From NCBI RefSeq assembly GCF_016598615.1, contig NZ_CP066831.1:8122001-8186000 (forward strand): DNA of 64,000 bases, in the 5' to 3' direction. Position numbers and translations under genes: made by a program. Shown piece after piece: positions 7,662 to 17,846 of the stretch (its first letter is position 1; the number at the start of each line of letters is the position of its first letter). A model generated the notes under the pieces. The model did no database searches and was not told where the DNA came from. It saw only the letters and a list, made by a program, of their open reading frames with translations. The stretch is from Streptomyces liliifuscus (GTDB lineage: Bacteria; Actinomycetota; Actinomycetes; Streptomycetales; Streptomycetaceae).

Positions 7662-8764
7662 CCGAGCACGAGCAGGAAGAACCCTCGGCAGGGCGCACGG
7701 CGGAAACCGAACCGTCCGCGGCCGGAACCGGGGAACCGCACACGGCTGAAACAGAGGCATCGCACAGCGAGGCACGCGAGGATCGAACGCAACGAGAGGC
7801 GGCCGGCGAGGCAACCGGCCAGGAAGCCGACGAAGCGGCACAGAAAGACGGAGCGGAAGTGAACACGGGCACGATCATCGAGACGGCCGGCGTCCCCGAG
7901 GCGGCCATTCCGGAGCTGGTGATCATCTCCGGGATGTCGGGCGCGGGCCGGTCCACCGCCGCCAAGTGTCTGGAGGACCTCGGCTGGTTCGTCGTCGACA
8001 ACCTGCCGCCCGCGCTGATCCCCACCATGGTGGAGCTCGGCGCCCGCTCGCAGGGGAACGTGGCACGGATCGCGGTCGTCGTCGACGTCCGCGGGCGGCG
8101 ATTCTTCGACAACCTGCGCGAGTCCCTCGCGGACCTGGAGACCAAGCACGTCACCCGGCGGATCGTCTTCCTGGAGTCCTCGGACGACGCCCTGGTGCGC
8201 CGCTTCGAGGGAGTGCGCCGACCGCACCCCCTCCAGGGCGACGGCCGCATCGTCGACGGCATCGCCGCCGAGCGCGAGCTGCTGCGCGAGCTGCGCGGCG
8301 ACGCCGACCTGGTGATCGACACCTCCAGCCTGAACGTGCACGAGCTGCGCGCCAAGATGGACGCCCAGTTCGCGGGCGAGGAGGAGCCCGAGCTGCGGGC
8401 CACCGTCATGTCCTTCGGCTTCAAGTACGGCCTGCCGGTCGACGCCGACCTGGTCGTGGACATGCGGTTCCTGCCCAACCCGCACTGGGTCCCGGAGCTG
8501 CGCCAGTACACCGGCCTGAACGAGGAGGTGGCCGCGTACGTCTTCAACCAGCCCGGCGCCAAGGAGTTCCTCGACCGGTACGCCGAGCTGCTCCGGCTCA
8601 TCCAGACCGGCTACCGCCGCGAGGGCAAGCGCTATGTGACCATCGCGGTCGGCTGCACCGGCGGCAAGCACCGCTCCGTCGCCATGTCGGAGAAGCTCGC
8701 CGCCCGTCTGGTGTCCGAGGGAGTGGAGACGGTCGTCGTCCACCGGGACATGGGCCGCGAATGA
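7658..8764 (+). CDS. rapZ: RapZ/YvcJ-type nucleotide-binding protein
   Basis: A P-loop protein of the RapZ (YvcJ) family; in E. coli RapZ is an RNase adaptor controlling glucosamine-6-phosphate synthase, but the actinobacterial role is not settled. Walker A reads SGMSGAGRST, and the C-terminal conserved motif is AVGCTGGKHRSV. The chosen ATG overlaps the uvrC stop (ATGA), giving 368 residues with an acidic, low-complexity N-terminus of about 80 residues absent from the usual 285-300 residue family. An in-frame GTG at 7859 preceded by GGAGCGGAA would give a 301-residue protein of normal size, so the start is uncertain. Confidence 0.93.
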   Translation: MTEHEQEEPSAGRTAETEPSAAGTGEPHTAETEASHSEAREDRTQREAAGEATGQEADEAAQKDGAEVNTGTIIETAGVPEAAIPELVIISGMSGAGRSTAAKCLEDLGWFVVDNLPPALIPTMVELGARSQGNVARIAVVVDVRGRRFFDNLRESLADLETKHVTRRIVFLESSDDALVRRFEGVRRPHPLQGDGRIVDGIAAERELLRELRGDADLVIDTSSLNVHELRAKMDAQFAGEEEPELRATVMSFGFKYGLPVDADLVVDMRFLPNPHWVPELRQYTGLNEEVAAYVFNQPGAKEFLDRYAELLRLIQTGYRREGKRYVTIAVGCTGGKHRSVAMSEKLAARLVSEGVETVVVHRDMGRE

Positions 8765-9828
8765 CAGGACGTAGTCCGCGGCTGAGCAGACTGCGGCGGA
8801 TGGCCCCCGAGGCACGCGGGGGCAAGCCCGTCGAGGGCCGTGGCGCCAAGCCGCGCCGCCGCGGCGCCCAGCCCAAGGTCGTCGCGCTCGGCGGCGGCAT
8901 GGGCCTGTCCGCCTCGCTCGCCGCGCTGCGCCGCATCACCGGCGACCTCACCGCGGTCGTGACGGTCGCCGACGACGGCGGATCCAGCGGCCGGCTGCGC
9001 GACGAGCTGGGCGTGCTCCCGCCCGGCGACCTGCGCAAGGCCCTGGCCGCGCTGTGCGGCGACGACGACTGGGGCCAGACCTGGGCGCGCGTCATCCAGC
9101 ACCGCTTCCAGTCCAAGGGCGAGCTGCACGAGCACGCGGTCGGCAATCTGCTGATCGTCGCCCTCTGGGAGCAGCTCGGTGACCATGTCCAGGCCCTCGA
9201 CCTGGTCGGCAGGCTGCTGGGCGCGCACGGGAGGGTGCTGCCCATGTCCGCCGTGCCCCTGGAGCTCCAGGCGCTCGTCAAGGGCCACGACCCGGAGCGG
9301 CCCGAGGACATCGACACCGTCCGCGGACAGGCGACCGTGGCGCTCACGCCCGGCGAGGTGCAGTCCGTGCACGTCGTGCCGCACGACCCGCCCGCCGTCC
9401 CCGAGGCCGTCGCGGCGGTCCTCGACGCGGACTGGGTGGTCCTCGGCCCCGGCTCCTGGTTTTCCTCGGTGATCCCGCACCTGCTCGTGCCCGAGCTGCT
9501 CGACGCGCTCACCGAGACGAAGGCCCGCCGGGTCCTCTCCCTGAATCTCGCTCCGCAGCCCGGAGAAACCGATGGCTTCTCCCCGCAGCGTCATTTGGAG
9601 GTTTTGGGACGACACGCCCCTAAACTCGCCCTGGACGTGGTGCTGGCCGACGAGGCCGCCGTGCCCGACCGCGATTTACTGACCGATGCCGCCAAGCGGT
9701 TCGGCGCCGCGGTCGAGCTGGCGCCCGTGGCCCGGACCGATGGGTCTCCGAGGCACGATCCGGAGCTGTTGGCCGCCGCGTACGACCGTATTTTTCGGAT
9801 GCATGGAAGGATCGGCCCATGGCGATGA
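8761..9828 (+). CDS. yvcK: YvcK/CofD-like gluconeogenesis factor, UDP-GlcNAc-binding family
   Basis: A 355-residue member of the YvcK (CuvA) family, needed for growth on gluconeogenic carbon sources and linked to cell-wall precursor control in Firmicutes and mycobacteria; B. subtilis YvcK binds UDP-sugars. Signature segments are VALGGGMGLSASLAALR, VADDGGSSGRLR and PPGDLRKALAAL near the N-terminus. The ATG overlaps the rapZ stop and the 3' end overlaps whiA by 10 bp. The rapZ-yvcK-whiA order is conserved in many Gram-positives, which supports all three calls. Confidence 0.95.
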   Translation: MTGRSPRLSRLRRMAPEARGGKPVEGRGAKPRRRGAQPKVVALGGGMGLSASLAALRRITGDLTAVVTVADDGGSSGRLRDELGVLPPGDLRKALAALCGDDDWGQTWARVIQHRFQSKGELHEHAVGNLLIVALWEQLGDHVQALDLVGRLLGAHGRVLPMSAVPLELQALVKGHDPERPEDIDTVRGQATVALTPGEVQSVHVVPHDPPAVPEAVAAVLDADWVVLGPGSWFSSVIPHLLVPELLDALTETKARRVLSLNLAPQPGETDGFSPQRHLEVLGRHAPKLALDVVLADEAAVPDRDLLTDAAKRFGAAVELAPVARTDGSPRHDPELLAAAYDRIFRMHGRIGPWR

Positions 9829-10808
9829 CGGCAGCGGTGAAGGACGAGATCTCCCGGCTTCCCGTCACCCGGACCTGCTGCAGAAAGGCGGAGGTCTCCG
9901 CCATCCTGCGGTTCGCGGGCGGCCTTCACCTGGTGAGCGGCCGCATCGTGATCGAGGCGGAGCTGGACACGGCGATGGCGGCGCGCCGGCTGAAGCGGGA
10001 CATCCTGGAGATCTTCGGCCACAGCTCCGAGCTGATCGTGATGGCTCCGGGCGGTCTGCGCCGCGGCTCCCGTTACGTCGTACGGGTGGTCGCGGGCGGT
10101 GACCAGCTGGCCCGCCAGACGGGGCTCGTGGACGGCCGTGGCCGCCCGATCCGGGGTCTGCCGCCGCAGGTGGTCTCGGGGGCCACCTGCGACGCCGAGG
10201 CCGCCTGGCGCGGGGCCTTCCTGGCGCACGGCTCGCTCACCGAGCCCGGCCGCTCGTCCTCCCTGGAGGTGACCTGCCCGGGCCCGGAGGCCGCGCTCGC
10301 GCTGGTCGGCGCCGCCCGCCGCCTGTCGATCGCCGCGAAGGCCCGCGAGGTACGGGGCGTGGACCGGGTCGTCGTCCGGGACGGGGACGCCATCGGCGCC
10401 CTCCTGACCCGCCTCGGCGCCCACGAGTCCGTGCTGGCCTGGGAGGAGCGGCGGATGCGCCGCGAGGTCCGCGCCACCGCCAACCGGCTCGCCAACTTCG
10501 ACGATGCCAACCTGCGCCGCTCGGCCCGCGCGGCCGTCGCCGCCGGGGCCCGCGTCGGGCGCGCCCTGGAGATCCTCGGCGAGGAGGTCCCGGAGCACCT
10601 CGCGGCCGCCGGGCGGCTGCGCATGGAGCACAAGCAGGCCTCCCTGGAGGAGCTGGGCGCGCTCGCCGACCCGCCGCTGACCAAGGACGCCGTCGCGGGC
10701 CGGATCCGCCGGCTGCTCGCCATGGCCGACAAGCGGGCCCAGGACCTCGGCATCCCGGGGACGGAGTCCACGCTCACCGAGGAGATGGCCGACAACCTCG
10801 CGGGCTGA
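9819..10808 (+). CDS. whiA: Sporulation transcription factor WhiA
   Basis: WhiA works with WhiB in Streptomyces to stop aerial growth and start sporulation septation (ftsZ, ftsK, parAB and others). The 329-residue protein begins MAMTAAVKDEISRLPV, has the two LAGLIDADG-like lobes without nuclease function (RKAEVSAILRFAGGL ... RGAFLAHGSLTEP) and a C-terminal DNA-binding helix-turn-helix (LTKDAVAGRIRRLLAMAD). It overlaps yvcK by 10 bp, so it is probably co-translated from the uvrC-rapZ-yvcK transcript, though family members often also have their own promoter. Confidence 0.97.
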   Translation: MAMTAAVKDEISRLPVTRTCCRKAEVSAILRFAGGLHLVSGRIVIEAELDTAMAARRLKRDILEIFGHSSELIVMAPGGLRRGSRYVVRVVAGGDQLARQTGLVDGRGRPIRGLPPQVVSGATCDAEAAWRGAFLAHGSLTEPGRSSSLEVTCPGPEAALALVGAARRLSIAAKAREVRGVDRVVVRDGDAIGALLTRLGAHESVLAWEERRMRREVRATANRLANFDDANLRRSARAAVAAGARVGRALEILGEEVPEHLAAAGRLRMEHKQASLEELGALADPPLTKDAVAGRIRRLLAMADKRAQDLGIPGTESTLTEEMADNLAG

Positions 10809-10941
10809 ATCAGGGAGACCGTCGCGGGCCGAGCCACGGAAATCGCCGCGGCCCCGGCGCGCCGCAGCTCCCCGGGCCGGTCCGCGGACCCGTCGGTGGC
10901 GCTCCACCGACACCGTGGCTGTCGGCCCGAGATCCTCAACA

Positions 10942-10984
10942 CGCCGGTGCGTGCGCCCATTTGGGGTAACCGCACCGGCGTTTT
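10942..10984 (+). terminator. Intrinsic terminator of the uvrC-whiA cluster
   Basis: Perfect 10-bp stem CGCCGGTGCG (10942-10951) and CGCACCGGCG (10971-10980), followed directly by TTTT. Confidence 0.75.
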
Positions 10985-11002
10985 GCTGTCCTCGACGCGC
11001 TC

Positions 11003-11036
11003 TTGACTTGACCATGAAGTGTCATGAGCCTGGCAT
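11003..11036 (+). promoter_or_regulatory. Candidate promoter and dyad upstream of carboxypeptidase
   Basis: Two overlapping -35-like hexamers TTGACT/TTGACC (11003-11013) are followed by the dyad CATGA-AGTG-TCATG (11013-11026). A weak -10 (TGGCAT, 11031-11036) lies 17 bp after TTGACC. The weak -10 makes this tentative. Confidence 0.3.
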
Positions 11037-11074
11037 CTGTTCGCTGCTGTGGCGGACAACTGCAAGGGGGGCTC

Positions 11075-14029
11075 ATGAGACGAAGAGCGAGATCGATCCT
11101 CGCTGCCGGCGCGCTCCTGCTCGGCGGAGTGGCCATCGCACCCATGGCACAGGCAGAACCCGGCGCCGCGAAGGCCCCGGGCGCGGACGAGGTCAAGGTC
11201 TTCCGCGCGGACGTCACGAAGGAACAGGTACCCCTGCTCCTCGCGGCCGGCCAGGACAGTCACGAACTGGGCGAACAGGTCCCGGACAAGGGCACGGCCA
11301 CGGTCGAGGTCTACCTCACCGACAAGCAGGCCGACCAGCTGGAGAACAAGGGCGTCGACCTCGCCGAGCACAAGCTCTCGGCCAAGGCACGCGCGCGCGT
11401 GGCCGCCGCGGGGGACGGGGTCTACCGGCCCTACAGCGGCAAGGGCAACCTCCAGGAGGAGATCCTCAGGACCGGGCAGCAGAACCCGTCCCTGACGAAG
11501 GTCGTCTCCATCGGCAAGACCCTCCAGGGGCAGGACATCCTGGCCCTCAAGCTCACCAAGGGCGCCAAGAAGACCAAGGACGGCGCCAAGCCCTCCATGC
11601 TGTACATGTCCAACCAGCACGCCCGTGAGTGGATCACGCCCGAGATGACCCGGCGTCTGATGCACTACTACCTGGACAACTACGGCAAGGACCAGCGGGT
11701 CACCAAGCTCGTGAACTCCACCGAGCTGTGGTTCGTCCTGTCCGCCAACCCGGACGGCTACGACTGGACGTTCAAGGCCGAGGGCGACCGTCAGTGGCGC
11801 AAGAACATGCGCGACGTCAACGGCGACGGCGCCTGGACCACCGGTGACGGCGTCGACCTCAACCGCAACTTCTCCTACAAGTGGGGCTACGACGACGAGG
11901 GTTCGTCGCCGTTCCCGACCAGCCAGACCTATCGCGGCGCGAGCCCCGGCTCCGAGCCCGAGACCAAGGCACTGGACGCCTTCGAGAGGCGGATCGGCTT
12001 CGACTACGGCATCAACTACCACTCCGCCGCAGAGCTGATCCTCTACGGAGTCGGCTGGCAGGTGGCGACGCCGAGCCCGGACGACGTGCTCTACAAGTCG
12101 CTCGCCGGAACCCCCGAGAACCCGGCGATCCCCGGCTACCGCCCGCAGGTCTCCTCCGAGCTCTACACGACCAACGGCGAGGCCGACGGCCACGCGTCCA
12201 ACGTCAACGGCACGGCGATGTTCACCCCCGAGATGTCGACCTGCCAGACCGCGTCGAACGTCGACCCCAACGACGCCTGGAACGCGGTGGACTGCGAGTC
12301 GATCTTCACCTTCCCGGACGACGAGAAGCTGATCCAGCAGGAGTTCGCCAAGAACGTCCCGTTCGCGCTCTCCGTCGCCGAGGCCGCGGCCAGGCCCGAC
12401 CAGCCGAAGTCCTCCGTCGGCATCGACGCCCCCGACTTCACCCCGGCCCCCTTCACCACGTCGTACTCCCGCGGCGCCGACCAGGAGATCACGGTCGTCG
12501 CCCGAAAGTCCGTACGCGACAAGGAGCTCAGGTACCGCGTCAACGGCGGTCGTACGGAGGACATGGCGCTCAAGGCCTGGAAGGGCGGCGAGACCTTCGG
12601 AGGCGAGGACAACCTCTACTTCGACGAGTACCGCGCCTTCGTGGCGGACGGCGACCCCGGCGACAAGGTCGAGGTCTGGTTCACCGGCGAGACGAGGAGC
12701 GGGAAGCCCACCTCCAGTGAGCGCTTCACCTACACCGTGGCCGAGCGGCCGCGCGCCGACACGCTGGTGGTCGCCGAGGAGGGTGCCGCCGCCGCGACGC
12801 AGGCACAGACCTACGTCGACGCCCTGAAGGCCAACGGCCGCAAGCCCCTCGTCTGGGACGTCGCCACCCAGGGCGTGCCGGACGCGCTCGGCGTCCTCGG
12901 CCACTTCAAGAGCGTCGTCCACTACACCGGCGCCGACCGCCCCGGATACGCCACCCAGCTGCAACTGCGCGCCTATCTCAACGAGGGCGGCAAGCTGATC
13001 GAGGCGGGCGAACAGGCGGGCGGCAACGTCGCACTGCCGGGCGCCCTGACGAACGACTTCAGCCAGTACTACCTCGGCGCCTACTCCCGTACGACGACAC
13101 CGGGCGTCACGTCCTTCACCGGCTCGGGCAAGCTCGCCGGAGCCACGGGAGCGCTCGGCGGCGCACCCGGCAACCCGCTGAACGCGGCGGGCGCGTACAG
13201 CGTCACCTCGGACACGCTGCCCGTCGGGACGTTCCCGCAGTTCGCGAGCGCGGGAGCCGGGGCGTACCCGGGGACCGTCAACCCCTACGGTCCCTTCGCG
13301 GGCGCCTCCATGGCGGCGGTCACGCACTCCGACTACGCCTGGAACCGTCTCACCCGCACCATCGACCTCACCGGGGTCACCGCGGCCGACGCGCCCACCC
13401 TGCGCACGCAGCTCCTGTGGGACACCGAGGCCGGCTACGACCACGCGGCGCTCGAAGCGCACACGGCCGGGGCCGACGACTGGACCACGCTCCCCGAGAA
13501 GGGCGGCGCCACCAGCACCGCGGTTCCCGCGGAGTGCGAGGCCGGGTACTTCATCCAGGCGCACCCCGCCCTCAAGCGCTATCTGACCCCGGGCTCCGCC
13601 GGCTGCACCCCGACCGGCACGAGCGGTGCCTGGAACAGCTTCACCGGGGCCTCCGACGGCTGGCAGGAAGTCGACTTCGATCTCTCCGCGTACGCCGGAA
13701 AGACGGTGGAGGTGTCGCTGAGCTACATCACCGACCCGGGATCGGGCGGCCACGGTGTCCTCGCCGACAACGCCTCCGTCGTCCTCGGCGGCACGGCCGG
13801 CCAGACCGACGGATTCGAGACCTCGCTCGGCGCCTGGAGCGTTCCCGGACCGCCCGCGGGCAGCCCCGCGGTCGTGAAGGACTGGGGTCTGTCCGGCGAA
13901 CTCTTCAAGACGTACGGAGCGGTCACCACGCGTGACACCGTGCTCCTCGGCTTCGGCCTGGAGCACGTCACCGCGGCCGCCGACCGAACGGCCCTGCTGG
14001 GCAAGGCCCTGGCGGCTCTGCGCAGCTGA
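11075..14029 (+). CDS. Secreted M14 zinc carboxypeptidase
   Basis: A 984-residue exported metallopeptidase that would trim C-terminal residues from peptides outside the cell. A Sec signal peptide is visible (MRRRARS, hydrophobic core, APMAQA cleavage near residue 28). M14 zinc ligands are H182 and E185 in NQHAREW and H316 in NYHSAAEL; the catalytic Glu is E386 in MFTPEMSTC. After the about 330-residue catalytic part there is a long C-terminal region ending in immune-inhibitor-A-like beta domains (ITDPGSGGHGVLADNASV). Start at 11075 is chosen for the AAGGGGGCTC ribosome binding site; an upstream in-frame ATG at 11024 would put a Cys-rich tail before the signal peptide. Confidence 0.93.
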   Translation: MRRRARSILAAGALLLGGVAIAPMAQAEPGAAKAPGADEVKVFRADVTKEQVPLLLAAGQDSHELGEQVPDKGTATVEVYLTDKQADQLENKGVDLAEHKLSAKARARVAAAGDGVYRPYSGKGNLQEEILRTGQQNPSLTKVVSIGKTLQGQDILALKLTKGAKKTKDGAKPSMLYMSNQHAREWITPEMTRRLMHYYLDNYGKDQRVTKLVNSTELWFVLSANPDGYDWTFKAEGDRQWRKNMRDVNGDGAWTTGDGVDLNRNFSYKWGYDDEGSSPFPTSQTYRGASPGSEPETKALDAFERRIGFDYGINYHSAAELILYGVGWQVATPSPDDVLYKSLAGTPENPAIPGYRPQVSSELYTTNGEADGHASNVNGTAMFTPEMSTCQTASNVDPNDAWNAVDCESIFTFPDDEKLIQQEFAKNVPFALSVAEAAARPDQPKSSVGIDAPDFTPAPFTTSYSRGADQEITVVARKSVRDKELRYRVNGGRTEDMALKAWKGGETFGGEDNLYFDEYRAFVADGDPGDKVEVWFTGETRSGKPTSSERFTYTVAERPRADTLVVAEEGAAAATQAQTYVDALKANGRKPLVWDVATQGVPDALGVLGHFKSVVHYTGADRPGYATQLQLRAYLNEGGKLIEAGEQAGGNVALPGALTNDFSQYYLGAYSRTTTPGVTSFTGSGKLAGATGALGGAPGNPLNAAGAYSVTSDTLPVGTFPQFASAGAGAYPGTVNPYGPFAGASMAAVTHSDYAWNRLTRTIDLTGVTAADAPTLRTQLLWDTEAGYDHAALEAHTAGADDWTTLPEKGGATSTAVPAECEAGYFIQAHPALKRYLTPGSAGCTPTGTSGAWNSFTGASDGWQEVDFDLSAYAGKTVEVSLSYITDPGSGGHGVLADNASVVLGGTAGQTDGFETSLGAWSVPGPPAGSPAVVKDWGLSGELFKTYGAVTTRDTVLLGFGLEHVTAAADRTALLGKALAALRS

Positions 14030-14055
14030 CAAGGGCGAACAAGGGCGTCAAGCCC

Positions 14056-14093
14056 GGGCGGTCCGTACCCCTACTGGTGGGTACGGGCCGCCC
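14056..14093 (+). terminator. Terminator hairpin after carboxypeptidase
   Basis: 15-bp stem GGGCGGTCCGTACCC / GGGTACGGGCCGCCC with a single G-T wobble, 27 nt after the stop codon. No T tract. Confidence 0.55.
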
Positions 14094-14219
14094 TGCCGTG
14101 TATGGGGCACTCGATGTCACTCCGGGAGCGTCAGGGAGGTAGGGTCGTAGGCGGTCGGGGACATCCCATACAAACTCGCCGGCGTCCAAAGCCGGCGTTC
14201 CTAACGAGGAGATCGGTTC

Positions 14220-15230
<1,011 letters not shown>

Positions 15231-15260
15231 GTCCCGGAGCAAGGCCTCTCGATGTGAGCA

Positions 15261-15300
15261 CAGGGCTCGGGCAGCGCACCGCCGCGCTGCCCGAGCCCTG
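15261..15300 (+). terminator. Strong hairpin between gap and pgk
   Basis: Perfect 17-bp stem CAGGGCTCGGGCAGCGC (15261-15277) and its complement (15284-15300) with a six-base ACCGCC loop. It lies 30 nt after gap and 60 nt before pgk. It could terminate part of the transcription or protect the gap mRNA 3' end. Confidence 0.7.
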
Positions 15301-15360
15301 TGCCGCGTGCTGATCGATCAGCCCTCTCGGACCACTTGAGCCCTCTTTAGGAGCCCCCTC

Positions 15361-16572
15361 ATGAAGACGATCGACGAACTTCTCGCCGAAGGCGTGGACG
15401 GCAAGCGGGTCTTCGTCCGCGCCGACCTGAACGTGCCGCTGGCCGACGGCCTCATCACCGACGACGGCCGCATCCGCGCCGTCCTGCCGACCGTCAAGGC
15501 CCTCGCCGAGGCGGGTGCCAAGGTGGTCGTCGCCTCGCACCTGGGCCGCCCCAAGGGCGCCCCGGACCCCGCCTTCTCGCTGCTCGCCGCCGCCGAGCGC
15601 CTCGGTGAGCTGCTGGGCGCGCCCGTGGCGTTCGCCCAGGACACGGTCGGCCCCGCCGCGCACGACGCCGTGAACGGGCTGCAGCCCGGCCAGGTCGCGG
15701 TCATCGAGAACCTCCGCTTCAACGCCGGCGAGACGTCCAAGGACGACACCGAGCGCGGCGAGTTCGCCGACCGGCTCGCCGCCCTGGCCGATGTCTACGT
15801 GGGCGACGGATTCGGTGCCGTGCACCGCAAGCACGCCTCGGTCTTCGACCTCCCGGCGCGGCTGCCGCACTACGCGGGCTACCTGATCGCCACCGAGGTC
15901 GGTGTCCTGAAGAAGCTCACCGAGGACGTCAAGCGCCCCTACGTGGTCGCGCTCGGCGGCGCCAAGGTGTCCGACAAGCTCGCCGTGATCGACCAGCTGC
16001 TCGGCAAGGCCGACCGGCTGCTCATCGGCGGCGGCATGGCGTACACCTTCCTCAAGGCCAAGGGCCACGAGATCGGCAAGTCCCTCCTCCAGGAGGACCA
16101 GATCCCGGCGGTCCAGGAGTACATCGAGCGGGCCGAGAAGAACGGCGTCGAGCTGGTCCTCCCCGTGGACGTCCTGGTCGCCTCCGAGTTCCCGGACCTG
16201 AAGACCAAGGCTCCGGCCAACCCCACCACCGTCGCCGCGGACGCCGTCCCGGCCGACCAGATGGGCCTGGACATCGGTCCGGAGTCCCGCAAGCTGTACG
16301 CATCGAAGCTCACCGACGCCGCCACGGTCTTCTGGAACGGTCCGATGGGCGTCTTCGAGCACCCCGACTACGCCGAGGGCACCAAGGCGGTCGCCCAGGC
16401 CCTTCTCGACTCCCCGGCCTTCACGGTCGTCGGCGGTGGCGACTCCGCCGCGGCCGTCCGCATCCTGGGCTTCGACGAGACGGCATTCGGCCACATTTCG
16501 ACCGGCGGCGGCGCCTCCCTCGAATACCTCGAGGGCAAGACGCTCCCCGGCCTCGCCGCACTGGAGGACTGA
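15361..16572 (+). CDS. pgk: Phosphoglycerate kinase
   Basis: Transfers phosphate from 1,3-bisphosphoglycerate to ADP in glycolysis. The 403-residue protein shows the N-terminal substrate-binding segment KRVFVRADLNVPL, SHLGRPKG, the hinge/nucleotide region ALGGAKVSDKL, NGPMGVFE and the C-terminal VGGGDSAAAV and ISTGGGASLEYLEG. A GGAGCCCCCTC ribosome binding site precedes the ATG. tpiA starts only 6 bp after the stop, so the two are co-transcribed. Confidence 0.98.
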   Translation: MKTIDELLAEGVDGKRVFVRADLNVPLADGLITDDGRIRAVLPTVKALAEAGAKVVVASHLGRPKGAPDPAFSLLAAAERLGELLGAPVAFAQDTVGPAAHDAVNGLQPGQVAVIENLRFNAGETSKDDTERGEFADRLAALADVYVGDGFGAVHRKHASVFDLPARLPHYAGYLIATEVGVLKKLTEDVKRPYVVALGGAKVSDKLAVIDQLLGKADRLLIGGGMAYTFLKAKGHEIGKSLLQEDQIPAVQEYIERAEKNGVELVLPVDVLVASEFPDLKTKAPANPTTVAADAVPADQMGLDIGPESRKLYASKLTDAATVFWNGPMGVFEHPDYAEGTKAVAQALLDSPAFTVVGGGDSAAAVRILGFDETAFGHISTGGGASLEYLEGKTLPGLAALED

Positions 16573-16578
16573 CCCCGT

Positions 16579-17355
16579 ATGACCACTCGTACGCCGCTGA
16601 TGGCGGGCAACTGGAAGATGAACCTCAACCACCTCGAGGCCATCGCCCATGTCCAGAAGCTCGCCTTCGCCCTGGCCGACAAGGACTACGAGGCCTGTGA
16701 GGTGGCGGTTCTGCCGCCCTTCACCGACCTGCGCTCGGTGCAGACCCTGGTCGACGGGGACAAGCTCAAGATCAAGTACGGCGCCCAGGACCTGTCGGCG
16801 CACGACTCCGGTGCCTACACCGGCGAGATCTCCGGCTCGATGCTGGCCAAGCTCAAGTGCACCTACGTGGCGATCGGCCACTCCGAGCGCCGCCAGTACC
16901 ACAACGAGACCGACGAGGTCGTGAACACCAAGGTCAAGGCCGCCTACAAGCACGGCCTCACCCCGATCCTGTGCGTCGGCGAGGAGCTGGACGTCCGCGA
17001 GGCGGGCAACCACGTCGCCCACACGCTCGCGCAGGTCGAGGGCGGTCTCAAGGACCTCCCGGCCGAGCAGGCCGAGACGATCGTGATCGCGTACGAGCCC
17101 GTCTGGGCCATCGGCACCGGCAAGGTCTGCGGCTCCGACGACGCCCAGGAGGTCTGCGCGGCGATCCGCGGCAAGCTCGCCGAGCTGTACACGCAGGAAC
17201 TGGCCGACGCCGTCCGTATTCAGTACGGCGGCTCCGTGAAGGCCGGCAACGTCGCCGAGATCATGGCGAAGCCCGACATCGACGGTGCCCTGGTCGGCGG
17301 CGCGTCCCTGGACTCCGAGGAGTTCGTCAAGATCGTCCGCTTCCGCGACCAGTGA
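16579..17355 (+). CDS. tpiA: Triose-phosphate isomerase
   Basis: Interconverts dihydroxyacetone phosphate and glyceraldehyde 3-phosphate. The 258-residue TIM barrel begins MTTRTPLMAGNWKMN (active-site Lys), has the electrophile H101 in AIGHSERR and the catalytic base E173 in AYEPVWAIGTGK, followed by the phosphate-binding QYGGSVK. It lies directly after pgk and ahead of secG, a common Gram-positive arrangement. Confidence 0.98.
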   Translation: MTTRTPLMAGNWKMNLNHLEAIAHVQKLAFALADKDYEACEVAVLPPFTDLRSVQTLVDGDKLKIKYGAQDLSAHDSGAYTGEISGSMLAKLKCTYVAIGHSERRQYHNETDEVVNTKVKAAYKHGLTPILCVGEELDVREAGNHVAHTLAQVEGGLKDLPAEQAETIVIAYEPVWAIGTGKVCGSDDAQEVCAAIRGKLAELYTQELADAVRIQYGGSVKAGNVAEIMAKPDIDGALVGGASLDSEEFVKIVRFRDQ

Positions 17356-17419
17356 GCCGCGTTCCGTGGCGATCCGACGACCTGTGAGTAGGCCGTAGCG
17401 GCGTTACGTCGTACCCTTG

Positions 17420-17459
17420 CGGGGGCCGGGCGGCTTCGTACCCGAAGCACCGGCCCCCG
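17420..17459 (+). terminator. Hairpin between tpiA and secG
   Basis: Outer stem CGGGGGCCGG/CCGGCCCCCG with inner stem GCTTCG/CGAAGC. Located 64 nt after tpiA and 35 nt before secG; no T tract. It may attenuate read-through into secG. Confidence 0.5.
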
Positions 17460-17494
17460 TCGTCCGTTCCAAGTCCGAGGAAGTTGGTCCAGCC

Positions 17495-17731
17495 GTGGTT
17501 ATGGGGTTCTCGATCGCCCTGATCGTCTTCAGCCTGTTGCTGATGATGCTGGTGCTGATGCACAAGGGGAAGGGCGGCGGCCTGTCCGACATGTTCGGTG
17601 GCGGCATGCAGTCCTCCGTCGGCGGCTCCTCGGTCGCCGAGCGCAACCTCGACCGCATCACCGTGGTGGTCGGTTTGCTGTGGTTCGCGTCCATTGTGGT
17701 GCTGGGTCTTCTGATGAAGGTCAACAACTGA
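17495..17731 (+). CDS. secG: Preprotein translocase subunit SecG
   Basis: SecG is the small non-essential membrane subunit of the SecYEG channel. The 78-residue product has two hydrophobic segments (FSIALIVFSLLLMMLVLM and VVVGLLWFASIVVLGLL) joined by the conserved Gly-rich loop HKGKGGGLSDMFGGG. GTG at 17495 is chosen because GAGGAAG lies 11 nt upstream; an ATG at 17501 is the alternative. The coding frame is open upstream of this point, but there is no ribosome binding site there. Confidence 0.93.
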   Translation: MVMGFSIALIVFSLLLMMLVLMHKGKGGGLSDMFGGGMQSSVGGSSVAERNLDRITVVVGLLWFASIVVLGLLMKVNN

Positions 17732-17846
17732 TCACCGCCCGACACCGCTGCACCAGCACAAACGCACATTACGCAAGCACATTCCGCACGTAAGGCCCCA
17801 TGTACGGTACGCGCCCGCAAGCGCGGCCTATCATGGGGCTTGCGTC

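Noticed and set aside
5565..7841. Minus-strand open frame of about 760 codons opposite uvrC
   Set aside because: Entirely antisense to uvrC, low-complexity Leu/Val/Arg/His content, no motif and no neighbouring genes on that strand.
10073..14032. Very long minus-strand open frame opposite whiA and the carboxypeptidase
   Set aside because: It runs across two well-supported genes and the terminator between them, and shows no recognisable domain. Long antisense frames are normal at this GC content.
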